DNA from: a virus
Virus record (IMG/VR): IMGVR_UViG_3300020171_000014
Location: 1-39,397 of that record
Length of the DNA stretch: 39,397 nt
Strand: one strand, 5' to 3'
Shown here: piece by piece, positions 16,467-25,214 of the stretch
How positions within the stretch are numbered: the stretch's first letter is position 1
How the letters are laid out: each line of letters begins with the position of its first letter
The notes under the pieces: generated by a model
What the model was told of the DNA's origin: nothing
What the model saw: only the letters and a program-made list of their open reading frames with translations
The model's database searches: none
Program-made: the position numbers and the translations under genes

Positions 16467-16751
16467 ATGTTAGAAATAATTAAAGACGAATTGGGAAATA
16501 TAAAAGCATGTCTTGAATTTTATTCTGTTAATGAAAAAGGCGAGTGGGATTTCAAAGGAATTTATTGTTGGATAAATGAAGTTGCGGTTTCAAAATCATA
16601 TCAGAATAATGGATGTTTAAGAAAGTTTGTAAAAATAATAACCTCCAAATATCCGCAGTTTCAGTTCGGATACTTTTGGCGACAGAATAAATATCCTGAT
16701 AGAAAAATTAGGATATATCACAAGGCAAGATGGATGAAATTATTAAAATGA
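16467..16751 (+). CDS. GNAT-like acetyltransferase, short phage form
   Basis: A 94-residue protein with WINEVAVSKSYQNNGCLRKFVK, in which an acidic/Val strand is followed by Q-N-N-G-C-L in the place of the acetyl-CoA-binding QGxGxG/A of GNAT enzymes, and a C-terminal YFWRQNKYPDRKIRIYHK segment. It is shorter than a full GNAT domain and lacks the usual first glycine. Lies with an HNH nuclease between fiber and ejection genes, so both may be a mobile insertion. Substrate unknown. Confidence 0.5.
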   Translation: MLEIIKDELGNIKACLEFYSVNEKGEWDFKGIYCWINEVAVSKSYQNNGCLRKFVKIITSKYPQFQFGYFWRQNKYPDRKIRIYHKARWMKLLK

Positions 16752-17434
16752 GAGATAAATTAGGCAGATTTGTAAAGGGGAAACATCCTTCTATTGAAAC
16801 TGAATTTAAAAAAGGAAACAAGGGGTTTTGGTTGGGTAAAAAAAGATTAAATATGACAGGCAAAAATCATCCTATGTATGGAAAACATCATACCGAAGAA
16901 ACAAAAGAAAAATGTAAATTGGCAAATTTAGAAAAACATCGTTCTCCAAAAACAGAATTTAAGAAAGGAATAGTTCCCTGGAATAAAAATAAAGAATTAC
17001 CACAATTTTATGGTGATAAACATCCTAATTGGAAAGGTGGAATATTTCCCTGCATCGATTGCGGAACATTAGAAAAATCTCATTATGTAAAAAGATGTTT
17101 TGAGTGTGGAGTTAGATTTTATAAAGGTGAACATTCACCCAACTGGAGAGGTGGTTTATATAAATATCCATCAAAGTTTAATAAGACATTGAAAGATTTT
17201 ATTCGTCGTCGTGATAATTGGAAATGTCAAAAGTGTGGGGCACCACAGGAAGAATTTATAAATAAATTACCTGTTCACCATATTGATTATGATAAAAATA
17301 ATTGTAATTTTAATAACCTTATAACGCTTTGTAAATTATGCAATACAGAGGTAAATTTTAATAGAGAATATTGGACAAATTATTTTCAAGAAAAAATAGG
17401 AGGTCTAAAATGGGCGGGACAAAATCTGAAGTAA
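16748..17434 (+). CDS. HNH homing endonuclease with NUMOD motifs
   Basis: About 228 residues, starting at the ATG overlapping the previous stop (ATGA). The N-terminal part has NUMOD3-type repeats (GKNHPMYGKHHTEETKEK; GDKHPNWKGG; GEHSPNWRGG), which help bind DNA in homing endonucleases. A zinc ribbon (CIDCG...CFECG) precedes the HNH core: RRRDNWKCQKCG...LPVHHIDYDKNNC...LITLCKLCN. It likely cuts DNA at a specific site to spread itself. It overlaps the next gene's start by 25 bases. Its Lys-rich, AT-rich composition differs from the surrounding fiber genes. Confidence 0.88.
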   Translation: MRDKLGRFVKGKHPSIETEFKKGNKGFWLGKKRLNMTGKNHPMYGKHHTEETKEKCKLANLEKHRSPKTEFKKGIVPWNKNKELPQFYGDKHPNWKGGIFPCIDCGTLEKSHYVKRCFECGVRFYKGEHSPNWRGGLYKYPSKFNKTLKDFIRRRDNWKCQKCGAPQEEFINKLPVHHIDYDKNNCNFNNLITLCKLCNTEVNFNREYWTNYFQEKIGGLKWAGQNLK

Positions 17435-18147
17435 TCCAACTTCCAACAACACCAGCTCCAAATCCATCGGAGACGTCAGCACAATCCCTACAAGCACAAT
17501 TACAATATAATCCTCAATTATATGAGCAATATGCGCAGATGTATCAACAATATATGCCTCAATTAGCCGCCACTGATGTTTCTTTGCAACAACAGTATGC
17601 ACCTTTAATGCAGGCACTTCAGCAACAGATGTATCCAGAACAAGGAAAATTAGTTGAAGCATTGGCGGGTCAAGCATTGGGTATGATGGGTTCGCAACAA
17701 TATGCTACCCCAGAACAACAGGCTGCAGTAGATGCCATAAGACAACGGGAATCGAATAGATTATCGCAATCAATGCGTTCCCGTGCAAATCTCGGTGGGA
17801 ATTTATATTCTGGAAACGCCCAACAAATGGAAAGTAGGGCACAACAAGAATTAAGTCAAGGATATGCGGCACAAGATATTGATAGATTAAGACAGCAACA
17901 ACAAATGGCATTGCAATATGCGGCTCCCATAGCTCAAATAATGTATCCTCAAATTCAACAACCACAAATGCCAACATATACACAACCCGTAGTTCCTTCG
18001 GCTGACACTCTCTATAATGCCTATTATGGAGCCAGTCAGCCGAATTATCTATATCAACAAGGTTCTCAAAGTCCTCTATGGGGTTTAGCAGGTTCTGTTG
18101 CTGGCGGTATTAGTGGAGGATGGGCAAATAATTTCTTTAAAAAATAA
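17410..18147 (+). CDS. Gln-rich internal virion/DNA ejection protein
   Basis: A 245-residue protein; AGGAGG before the ATG (inside the HNH gene end) selects this start. Extremely Gln/Ala/Tyr-rich with long helical regions (YEQYAQMYQQYMPQ, QQQYAPLMQALQQQM, RQRESNRLSQSMRSRANLGG), ending in a small hydrophobic Gly-rich segment (LWGLAGSVAGGISGGWANN). This matches the first of the ejection proteins of short-tailed phages, stored in the capsid and released to form a channel across the host envelope. First of three such genes in a row. Confidence 0.65.
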   Translation: MGGTKSEVIQLPTTPAPNPSETSAQSLQAQLQYNPQLYEQYAQMYQQYMPQLAATDVSLQQQYAPLMQALQQQMYPEQGKLVEALAGQALGMMGSQQYATPEQQAAVDAIRQRESNRLSQSMRSRANLGGNLYSGNAQQMESRAQQELSQGYAAQDIDRLRQQQQMALQYAAPIAQIMYPQIQQPQMPTYTQPVVPSADTLYNAYYGASQPNYLYQQGSQSPLWGLAGSVAGGISGGWANNFFKK

Positions 18148-18160
18148 TTAGGAGGTAACA

Positions 18161-19135
18161 ATGTCTATTCAAGTTTTACCCGCTCAAAGAACAGGTGGAC
18201 AAGATTTTGTTGACGCATTTACTCCCTATATACAACTTGCTTTTCAAGCAATGATGAAACGACAATTAGAAGAGCAGCAACGCCAACGCAATATCCAACA
18301 GGCGCAACAAATGATGCCTGAAGCATTTACTTCTGATTATGAAGCGGCGACAAGAGGACAAAAAGGAGTTAATGTAAATTTACAACAAGGATACCAACCT
18401 ACCCCTGAAATGTGGCAACAGATTTATCAAGGACAAACCGGTAAGACTACTGTGCCATCGCAATATATGAAATTTATGCCAGAACAGGCGCAGAAGTATC
18501 CGGGGATGGGAATAAACTTCCAGACTGGAGAGATGGAATATAAAGTGCCTTCAAATTTTGGCACTATGCCTATTATAAATATAACTTCGGAAGGTAAGGC
18601 TGAACAGATAGGAACAGCCCCGAAAGGTGCAAAAATAGTAAGTGGAATGGGTGAACCAAGTCCCGCACAACAAAAATTTGAAGCAGAACAAAAAGAAAAA
18701 ACACAGCAATTAGAAGAAAAATCTCAATTTATTAAAGACTCTGCATCTGATGCTCTTAATACAATAGGTGAGATTGAAAAGGGTATAGGGCATTTTGGTT
18801 TATTTGGACAACTTCCTTCAATTCCAGGAACTGAAAGATATACCTGGGAAACAAATATAAATAAATTATTATCTGGAAAAATGATTGATTTAATGACTAA
18901 AATGAAAGAAGCAAGTAAAACAGGTGCTACTGGCTTTGGACAATTAAGCGAGAAGGAAGGACAAATATTACGGGAAGCATCTACGGCATTAAAAAGAGGT
19001 CTTACTCCAGAGAAAGCACAAGAATATTTGAATAGTATGAAAGCGACACTTCAGAAAGTAATGCAAGGTGGACAGCAACTACAACAAACAGGTTTAGAAT
19101 ATCAGAAATATTTACAAGCAATCGGAGGTCAATAA
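18161..19135 (+). CDS. Gln-rich internal virion/ejection protein 2
   Basis: A 324-residue helical protein with a Gln-rich N-terminus (MMKRQLEEQQRQRNIQQAQQM), a central region with GFGQLSEKEGQILREASTALKRG, and a C-terminal helix. A segment with GLFGQLPSIPGTERYTWETNINKLLSGKMIDLMTKMKEASKTGATGFGQLSEKE is reminiscent of phage DNA-transfer proteins. Preceded by TAGGAGG. Position between two similar proteins supports an ejection role; no enzymatic motif is visible. Confidence 0.6.
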   Translation: MSIQVLPAQRTGGQDFVDAFTPYIQLAFQAMMKRQLEEQQRQRNIQQAQQMMPEAFTSDYEAATRGQKGVNVNLQQGYQPTPEMWQQIYQGQTGKTTVPSQYMKFMPEQAQKYPGMGINFQTGEMEYKVPSNFGTMPIINITSEGKAEQIGTAPKGAKIVSGMGEPSPAQQKFEAEQKEKTQQLEEKSQFIKDSASDALNTIGEIEKGIGHFGLFGQLPSIPGTERYTWETNINKLLSGKMIDLMTKMKEASKTGATGFGQLSEKEGQILREASTALKRGLTPEKAQEYLNSMKATLQKVMQGGQQLQQTGLEYQKYLQAIGGQ

Positions 19136-20472
19136 TGCCTCTCACACAAGAACAATTCCAAAAAGCAAGAGAATCAGGTTTTTCTACCGAACAGATTATT
19201 GAATTTGAAAAAAGAAGAATAACAGAACAACCACAACAATCAATTTCTCAACCTCAAATTTCGATTCAAGAACAACCTCAAATTCCACAACAGCAACCGC
19301 AAGAACCATTTTATAAACGGATGATGCAACCATCTATCTTTGGCCCAATCGGACAGGCATATCAGGGTATCCCTGAAAGTATTAGAACCAGATTACAAGA
19401 ATCAGGATTATTTGGGCCATTAGGAACTAAGGGAGGGCAACAAGTTGTTTCTGCACCTTATAATATCGCCAAAGGAATAACTGGATTTGCCCAAGAACAA
19501 CTTAAAAGAATACCGAAAGTTAAAGAAGCATATCAAACACCACAAGCCCTCGGTATGTATGGGCCATTGGGAGTTGGCGCGGGTTATTTGATGAAACCCG
19601 AACAGAGAGAAAAATTCGCCACAGGAACTATCTCTGAATTAGGCGGGATATACGGAGGTGGAAAAATATATCAGGGGTTATTTAATTTTGTAAGTAAATT
19701 CAAGAATTGGCTCAATCCTAAAAATCAAATTAAATTAGCCGAAGAAACAAGAAATAATTTAATGCAACAGAAAGATAAAATAATAGAAAAATATGGAGAT
19801 GCTTACAATCGTATTATAAAACAATCCAATAAACAAATATCAATACAAGAACCTTTATTAAACTTGATTGATGAATCAGATGATATAGTCAATACCTTAA
19901 AAGGGAATCAAGAAGTTTCAGAGGCACTTGCAAGGGGTGAACCAAATGCCAAAAGGGTAATGAATATAGTCAATACCTTTATGGAAAAACCCCAAGAAAT
20001 ACAAAACTTATCGTTGCAAGAAGCGGATGGATTAGTCAAGTATATTAAAAATTTACCAGGGCTTAGGGGAAAATTTGCAAGTCAATATAAAGGTAGGCAG
20101 GTAGACTTTACTAATGCTGAACGTGTATTAAATAATTTTGCTAATGATATTAAAGCTCAAGTTTTAAATCAAGCCCCAGAGATGACTATGGTCAATAGGG
20201 AATACGGAACATTTATGTCTAATTACAAACAGATAAGAGGGTATCTAAAATGGAACAATGCAGTAACCAATATGAAAAATATACATAAATTAGACCCTGC
20301 CATATTAGATAAATTTCAACAGATGTTGCCACAGAATTTATTGAAGAATGTTTTACAAATGAATAGAACAGTCAGAAATGCAGAATTATTAAAAAGAATA
20401 GGAATTAGGGTAGGAGAAGGCGCAGCATTAGGAGCAACCGGATATGCTATTTATAAGGGTGGGAGACGATAG
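19135..20472 (+). CDS. Internal virion/ejection protein 3
   Basis: A 445-residue protein coupled to the previous gene (TAATG). The N-terminus has a small helical module (LTQEQFQKARESGFSTEQIIEFEKRR), then a Gln/Pro-rich linker, and repeated FGPIG/FGPLG/YGPLG glycine segments. The rest is helical, with a Gly/Ala-rich C-terminal hydrophobic stretch (GEGAALGATGYAIYKGGRR) that could cross a membrane. The long helical part fits the largest ejection protein. No lytic transglycosylase motif is visible. Confidence 0.6.
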   Translation: MPLTQEQFQKARESGFSTEQIIEFEKRRITEQPQQSISQPQISIQEQPQIPQQQPQEPFYKRMMQPSIFGPIGQAYQGIPESIRTRLQESGLFGPLGTKGGQQVVSAPYNIAKGITGFAQEQLKRIPKVKEAYQTPQALGMYGPLGVGAGYLMKPEQREKFATGTISELGGIYGGGKIYQGLFNFVSKFKNWLNPKNQIKLAEETRNNLMQQKDKIIEKYGDAYNRIIKQSNKQISIQEPLLNLIDESDDIVNTLKGNQEVSEALARGEPNAKRVMNIVNTFMEKPQEIQNLSLQEADGLVKYIKNLPGLRGKFASQYKGRQVDFTNAERVLNNFANDIKAQVLNQAPEMTMVNREYGTFMSNYKQIRGYLKWNNAVTNMKNIHKLDPAILDKFQQMLPQNLLKNVLQMNRTVRNAELLKRIGIRVGEGAALGATGYAIYKGGRR

Positions 20473-20486
20473 GAAAAATAATCACA

Positions 20487-20582
20487 ATGGCTATTCCCAA
20501 TATTATCCAAAACCAAAAATTATTTAATATCCACATAGTATCAAAAGTATACATTACATTTTCTAAAATGCAAGGAGAATAA
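20487..20582 (+). CDS. Possible small peptide
   Basis: A 31-codon frame in the 112-base gap after the ejection protein genes. Hydrophobic and basic residues alternate (IPNIIQNQKLFNIHIVSKVYITF). No clear ribosome site. It ends two bases before the next ATG, whose AAGGAG lies inside it. Weakly supported; the gap may simply be a leader. Confidence 0.2.
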   Translation: MAIPNIIQNQKLFNIHIVSKVYITFSKMQGE

Positions 20583-20584
20583 AT

Positions 20585-20845
20585 ATGCCATTCTTACGCA
20601 ATGAACAGCAGGTGTATTCAAGAAATCAAGGTCTAAAATATCGCGCCTCGTTTACCGCCGAAAATCAAGTAGAGTATGAAGGTTGGGCAGTTGATAATGA
20701 TGCCGCAGAGGGAGATTTGAAATGGCAAATTTTAAAGCACACATACCTTTCAGGCAATCTAACCGCGAGTAACTGGGCTTCTTCTGGCGGTCATTCTACT
20801 GATGATTTTATATTTAGTTGGACTTTGAAAGCTAATTACTTTTAA
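20585..20845 (+). CDS. Small structural-type protein
   Basis: An 86-residue protein with a strong CAAGGAG site. Sequence is beta-rich with many aromatic residues (EYEGWAVDNDAAEGDLKWQILKHTYLSGNLTASNWASS...FIFSWTLKANYF). It is four bases from the long fiber gene and may be a fiber cap, chaperone or small tail part. No family recognised. Confidence 0.5.
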   Translation: MPFLRNEQQVYSRNQGLKYRASFTAENQVEYEGWAVDNDAAEGDLKWQILKHTYLSGNLTASNWASSGGHSTDDFIFSWTLKANYF

Positions 20846-20849
20846 ACCT

Positions 20850-22916
20850 ATGAAAAAACTATTCTTATTATTATTCTTAATTCCAACCTTAGTTTTCGCA
20901 CAAGGTGGTGGAGGTTCAGGTTCTCATATTACATCAGAAGCACAACATCCACTTCGCCATCGTATCGGAAGAATACTCATAGATGAAGATATAGATACTG
21001 TTCCCTATGGTCTTATTGCCACAGGTATCACGGTAACAAACGGGGCAACCGCTTCAGGCATCATTATTATCAAGGAAGATTCTGATGATGGCGTTAATTA
21101 CGCTTCTTTTACCGTTCCTGCCTTAACAGATAATACAGTTTATATTTTACCCACCGACGATGGTAACGCAAATGAAGTCTTATCAACTAATGGTGCCGGT
21201 GTCTTGGATTGGGCGGCCGCAGGTGGTGGTGCTCCTACCGATGCCGATTACCTCGTAGGCACTGCTAATGGCTCTTTATCCGCAGAAATTGTCGTCGGTG
21301 CAACCCCGGGTGGCGAATTAGGTGGCACTTGGGCTTCTCCGACCATAGATGATAGTCTTGCGGTAACAAACTGGAATTTAACAACGCCTACCCTTACAAC
21401 CTCAGCCACAGTAACAGATGCCTTTACTCTTGGCTTAGGCACAGGCAAAGGGTTAATCCAGTTTGATGATGAGACGACTGATTTTATATCTTTGCTTAAT
21501 GCTAATGTGGGAATAGGAACGGCTACTCCAGGTTACAGATTAGAGGTACCGTGGTTATCTGGAGATACAACTACTACGGCTTATTTTGGAAGTAGCAATG
21601 CAAATAATAACCAGACTGCTATTTATGGAAGGTCTTATTCAAATTATGCTGTCTATGGGCAAAGCACGAGTAGTTTAGGTGTTTATGGCGTTAGTGTAAG
21701 TGGTTATGGTGTTTGTGGCGTTAGTTCAAGTGGTTTTGGTGTCTACGGTATTAGTTCAAGTGGCATTGGTGGATATTTCTTAATCAATCCAACTTCTACA
21801 AATACCACAGTTGAAATAATGAGATTAGGAAGAGACACATCAGAAACAGCCGCAGCAAATATTGGTGGTGCGATAAATTGGTATTTAGAAGATACCGTCG
21901 GAACAGCAGAACTCACAGGCAGAATATCAAATATATTGACTACCGCAACATCTGGTTCTGAAACTTCTGCTTTTACTTTCTGGACAAGAACAGGTGGTGC
22001 AGCGATTGCAGAGGTATTGAGAATCGATGGTTCTGGCAACGTCGGCATTGGCACTACGGCACCATATAGTTTACTTGACGTTTCTTCAATAACTGGTGGT
22101 GTTTTTACCTTATCAAGATATGACACCTCTGTAACTGCTGCTGATGTTTTAGGTCAAATAAACTTTTGGTCAAATGATACTTCAACGACTACAAATCCAT
22201 TGGCAGCGCAAATACAGGTTACAGCAAAAAATACAATCGCAACCGATATAAACCCTGGCGTGATGAAGTTTTATACTACGCCAACTGGAGTGGCGGCGGC
22301 ACTCACATTAGCACTAACTCTTGATGAAACACAGGCGGCGACCTTTGCCAATACGGTAAATGCGACTACATTTGTAGGTGCTTTGACAGGCACAGCTTCA
22401 GGAAATCTCACCTCTGCAAGTATAGACACTTCTGCCGAATTATTAGCAATCGTAGGAGATGAAACTGGTTCTGGTGCTGGGACTCCTTTATTGGTATTTA
22501 ATCAATCGCCCGTTTTAGTAACCCCCAATATCGGAGTAGCAACAGCGACAGCGAACATAAAAGGCGAGCCGAAGCATTGGCATATTTCAATAATCAATCC
22601 CAATGGTGCTGTTACTGCCTCTACTATAATCCCGATTTGTAACCTTACCGATGCGGCATTGACGATAACCAGAATTACGGTTTCTACTTCTTCTGCCTCT
22701 TATGAAGCCGCATTTGATTTGAAATGGGCTGACGCAAGGATAGGATTAGGTAATGCGGCAGTATTGCATATATTAGACACTACGAGTGGTGTCTCCGATA
22801 CAGGTGCAGAAACTCTTGCAGTTGCTGCAGGAAAATTTGTGTATTTATCTTTCGACTCCGCACCTAATGCTTTGATGACAGATATGGTGGTGGATGTAGA
22901 TTATGATTACGACTAA
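20850..22916 (+). CDS. Long tail fiber protein with a signal peptide
   Basis: A 688-residue protein opening with a signal peptide (MKKLFLLLFLIPTLVFA-Q) and then a Gly-rich linker. The body is fibrous: Gly/Thr/Ser-rich beta repeats, five 10-residue units around AVYG(V/Q)SSSG, and two NVGIGT(A/T)(T/A)P motifs followed by a LEV/LDV strand, an element typical of long phage fibers and bacterial adhesins. The C-terminus is a compact beta domain. No S74 peptidase catalytic motif was found. Likely the main receptor-binding fiber. Confidence 0.72.
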   Translation: MKKLFLLLFLIPTLVFAQGGGGSGSHITSEAQHPLRHRIGRILIDEDIDTVPYGLIATGITVTNGATASGIIIIKEDSDDGVNYASFTVPALTDNTVYILPTDDGNANEVLSTNGAGVLDWAAAGGGAPTDADYLVGTANGSLSAEIVVGATPGGELGGTWASPTIDDSLAVTNWNLTTPTLTTSATVTDAFTLGLGTGKGLIQFDDETTDFISLLNANVGIGTATPGYRLEVPWLSGDTTTTAYFGSSNANNNQTAIYGRSYSNYAVYGQSTSSLGVYGVSVSGYGVCGVSSSGFGVYGISSSGIGGYFLINPTSTNTTVEIMRLGRDTSETAAANIGGAINWYLEDTVGTAELTGRISNILTTATSGSETSAFTFWTRTGGAAIAEVLRIDGSGNVGIGTTAPYSLLDVSSITGGVFTLSRYDTSVTAADVLGQINFWSNDTSTTTNPLAAQIQVTAKNTIATDINPGVMKFYTTPTGVAAALTLALTLDETQAATFANTVNATTFVGALTGTASGNLTSASIDTSAELLAIVGDETGSGAGTPLLVFNQSPVLVTPNIGVATATANIKGEPKHWHISIINPNGAVTASTIIPICNLTDAALTITRITVSTSSASYEAAFDLKWADARIGLGNAAVLHILDTTSGVSDTGAETLAVAAGKFVYLSFDSAPNALMTDMVVDVDYDYD
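21618..21767 (+). repeat. Five 30-bp tandem repeats inside the fiber gene
   Basis: Five in-frame units of 30 bases encode AIYGRSYSNY, AVYGQSTSSL, GVYGVSVSGY, GVCGVSSSGF and GVYGISSSGI. The last three are nearly identical in DNA. Repeats of this kind form one turn each of a fibrous beta structure and could change copy number by slippage, altering fiber length. Confidence 0.85.
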
Positions 22917-22928
22917 TAAGGAGGCAAT

Positions 22929-23207
22929 ATGTTAACAGCAATAGTTACAAAGAAATCAGTTATCAATCCGCAACCTAAGTTATTTATCATTACCTTCAAT
23001 CTATCGGTCAGCGAAGGAGCAACAACAGTTATCAATCAGGATTTTTCTACAGAATATCGGACAGGGGAAGCTATTTCAAACAGGATAAATGATGTTACGG
23101 GAAAAATGCAAGAAGTGATAAATTGTTATAAGGCGGCTCAGGTAATATTTAACAATGCACAATTAGATAGTGCGGTGAGCACAATAAACGGAGGGCTTTC
23201 ATTATGA
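22929..23207 (+). CDS. Small tail-operon protein
   Basis: A 92-residue protein with a strong AAGGAGG site. Beta-rich N-terminus (KLFIITFNLSVSEGATTVINQDFSTEYR), then a helical C-terminus (RINDVTGKMQEVINCYKAAQ). No signal peptide. Its stop overlaps the next ATG (ATGA). Possibly a fiber chaperone or small virion protein; no family recognised. Confidence 0.5.
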   Translation: MLTAIVTKKSVINPQPKLFIITFNLSVSEGATTVINQDFSTEYRTGEAISNRINDVTGKMQEVINCYKAAQVIFNNAQLDSAVSTINGGLSL

Positions 23208-23899
23208 AACGGATAATTAGTTTAATCTTCGTAGGATTATTTTTATTCGCCAGCACTTGCTATGCCGCAGACACCATAACTGTTCTCGATGGTATCCAGT
23301 TTGCCAAGCCCGCAACGGCAGATGTCTGGACTTTAGATACTGCGACACTAACGCCAGTAGTAACTTATACAGTAGTTTTGCCTCCTACTGCTTCGGGAGC
23401 AAGGGTTATTTTTAATTCAGCGGAATCGACTGCGGCAACCAGATTTCACGTTAGGGTTAAATTGACAAAACTTTCAGGCATAAGCACTTTGGCTAAGACA
23501 GAAAATACGCAGGCTCTTGAGTGGTCATTAGTAACACCACCAGAGGTCTTGGAGACGGGGGCTATTGATGTTTCGGGTGGATATGAGAATACATTGCATA
23601 TTGACTGCGTTCTTACTGATGTTACGGCTTGCACAGCAGGAGTTGAAATTATCGTTCAGGTAAGAAGTGAGGCGTCGCTTGATGAATGGACAGACTTAAC
23701 ACGATTTGGTGGTCCAACAGGAACGGCATTTCAATCAGATTTTGTCGGGACAGCAAACGATATCGGGGATACTACCTTGGATGTTACTAATCCAGCAACA
23801 GGAAACCTTGACCACGTTGGGAAATTTATATTCTTAGAGGATACCGCAACCATAGCCCAATGTGAAATAGCATTTTTAGTTTCACAATCAGGTAATTAA
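23204..23899 (+). CDS. Secreted-looking beta-rich tail-operon protein
   Basis: A 231-residue protein with a signal peptide (MKRIISLIFVGLFLFASTCYA-A). The mature part is beta-rich, with TVLDGIQFAKPATADVWTLD, VTYTVVLPPTASGARVIF and TRFHVRVKLTKLSG. Two cysteines near VLTDVTACTAG might form a disulfide. Coupled to the gene before it. A fiber-associated or surface role is likely, but no family is recognised. Confidence 0.5.
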   Translation: MKRIISLIFVGLFLFASTCYAADTITVLDGIQFAKPATADVWTLDTATLTPVVTYTVVLPPTASGARVIFNSAESTAATRFHVRVKLTKLSGISTLAKTENTQALEWSLVTPPEVLETGAIDVSGGYENTLHIDCVLTDVTACTAGVEIIVQVRSEASLDEWTDLTRFGGPTGTAFQSDFVGTANDIGDTTLDVTNPATGNLDHVGKFIFLEDTATIAQCEIAFLVSQSGN

Positions 23900-23902
23900 G
23901 TT

Positions 23903-24748
23903 ATGCGTAAAATAATTTCTTTATTTTTAGTCTTTATTCTTTTCTGTCCTTCATTCTGTTATGCAGAAAGGAATAAACCCCCTCTTGGCTCTCAAATCAA
24001 CTGGTCTCACCCTCTCTCCAAAGGTCTTGTAGGTTGCTGGTTGATGAATGAGGGGGGAGGGAATAAAATCAATGATATTGCTAGAAAAAATAATGGGACT
24101 AATAGCGGGGGGACTTGGAATACCACAACTAAAGGAAAGGTATTATATTTTAATGGGAGCAGTTATGTAAACTGTGGTTCTTCGGGTAGTATAAATAGTA
24201 TTTCTACGGCAATATCATTAGTAGCGTGGATTAAAACAAGTAGTTCTACTAATAGCATACAAATAATTTCACATGATGGAGTTGCAAGTATACCCGTAAG
24301 ATGTTGGGACCTTGATATATACGTAAGTAAGTTACAAGCTAATTTTTGGGATAGTACAGGTAATCGGAGTTATACTGATAGTCTCACTACAGTAAATGAT
24401 AATGTATGGCATTTTATAGTAGCAACTTGTGATGCTAAGGGAGATAGAAAAGCAAGAGTATATATTGATGGAAAATTGGACAATACAGGAACGCAGGGCA
24501 ATTTTTATGATTTGAATACCTCATTAACAAGAATGGTTTATATTGGTGCAAGAGATTATACAACAGCATGTTATTTTACAGGTTATATCTCTGATGTTTG
24601 TGTCTACAACCGTGCCTTATCCCCCCAAGAAATACAGCAACTCTATATAGACCCGTATTGTTTTATTAAGAAACCTTCATTAATAGATTGGTTTAAGGCG
24701 GTAGTAAGTGGCGGTTACACAGGTCAAGTTTTCGTTGTGTCTGACTGA
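23903..24748 (+). CDS. LamG-domain protein with a signal peptide
   Basis: A 281-residue protein with a signal peptide (MRKIISLFLVFILFCPSFCYA-E) and a LamG/concanavalin-like domain over about residues 35-250: GLVGCWLMNEGGG, VLYFNGSSYVNCGS, AISLVAWIKTSS, WHFIVATCDAKGDRKARVYIDGK, RMVYIGARDY, FTGYISDVCVYNRALSPQEIQQLY. LamG modules of this set bind glycans or proteins. The C-terminal 30 residues are a separate tail (WFKAVVSGGYTGQVFVVSD). It ends the fiber cluster and may be a second carbohydrate-binding part of the tail. Confidence 0.75.
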   Translation: MRKIISLFLVFILFCPSFCYAERNKPPLGSQINWSHPLSKGLVGCWLMNEGGGNKINDIARKNNGTNSGGTWNTTTKGKVLYFNGSSYVNCGSSGSINSISTAISLVAWIKTSSSTNSIQIISHDGVASIPVRCWDLDIYVSKLQANFWDSTGNRSYTDSLTTVNDNVWHFIVATCDAKGDRKARVYIDGKLDNTGTQGNFYDLNTSLTRMVYIGARDYTTACYFTGYISDVCVYNRALSPQEIQQLYIDPYCFIKKPSLIDWFKAVVSGGYTGQVFVVSD

Positions 24749-24749
24749 C

Positions 24750-24854
24750 ATGTTTACTTTATTTATAAAATTATGGCTCAAATTCTTTGAATGGCGGAGT
24801 AAATTTAAAAAGAGATTCGGCGATAGAGAAGACCATATGGGGATGAGGAAATAG
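24750..24854 (+). CDS. Small basic protein
   Basis: A 34-residue peptide beginning one base after the LamG gene stop. An amphipathic aromatic N-terminus (FTLFIKLWLKFFEW) is followed by a basic, charged tail. It may be membrane-associated. It could be an early member of the lysis cluster that follows. Function unknown. Confidence 0.35.
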   Translation: MFTLFIKLWLKFFEWRSKFKKRFGDREDHMGMRK

Positions 24855-24862
24855 GAGGATTT

Positions 24863-25054
24863 ATGAACTTCTTAGGTTTTGAAATAAAATTGGCGGGGGG
24901 CAATAGTAAATATGTAAAAAAAGATGATTGCCATTTTGCTATGGATAGTATCAATAAACGTTTAGATGACCATAATTCAGCCATAAATGTTCGTGTAGAT
25001 GACCTTATTGGCAAGGTTGATATGGTCGTAGATTTGCTCAAAAATGGAAAATGA
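24863..25054 (+). CDS. Small hypothetical protein near the lysis genes
   Basis: A 63-residue protein preceded by ATAGGAGG. It contains SKYVKKDDCHFAMDSINKRLDDH and ends in a short helix (VDDLIGKVDMVVDLLKNGK). Short proteins of this style lie near lysis genes in other phages, but no function is known. It overlaps the next gene. Confidence 0.5.
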   Translation: MNFLGFEIKLAGGNSKYVKKDDCHFAMDSINKRLDDHNSAINVRVDDLIGKVDMVVDLLKNGK

Positions 25055-25214
25055 GAGGCGCATAAATAAATGCGAATGTGGCAGCACAATGTTTTATAGG
25101 GAAGGAAATTTAATCATCTGTGCCAAGATAGAATGCGATAGAAAATGGCCGATGAAACGAGAAAAGGACAAAGATATTCCTACATTCAAAGAATTAAGAG
25201 AACCTTTTATCTGA
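25044..25214 (+). CDS. Small Cys-rich protein
   Basis: A 56-residue frame with CECGSTMFYREGNLIICAKIEC, a plausible zinc ribbon, then a charged tail. Its stop overlaps the next ATG as TGATG, which is the main support for both starts. An upstream in-frame extension of the next gene would overlap this one heavily. Confidence 0.5.
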   Translation: MENERRINKCECGSTMFYREGNLIICAKIECDRKWPMKREKDKDIPTFKELREPFI

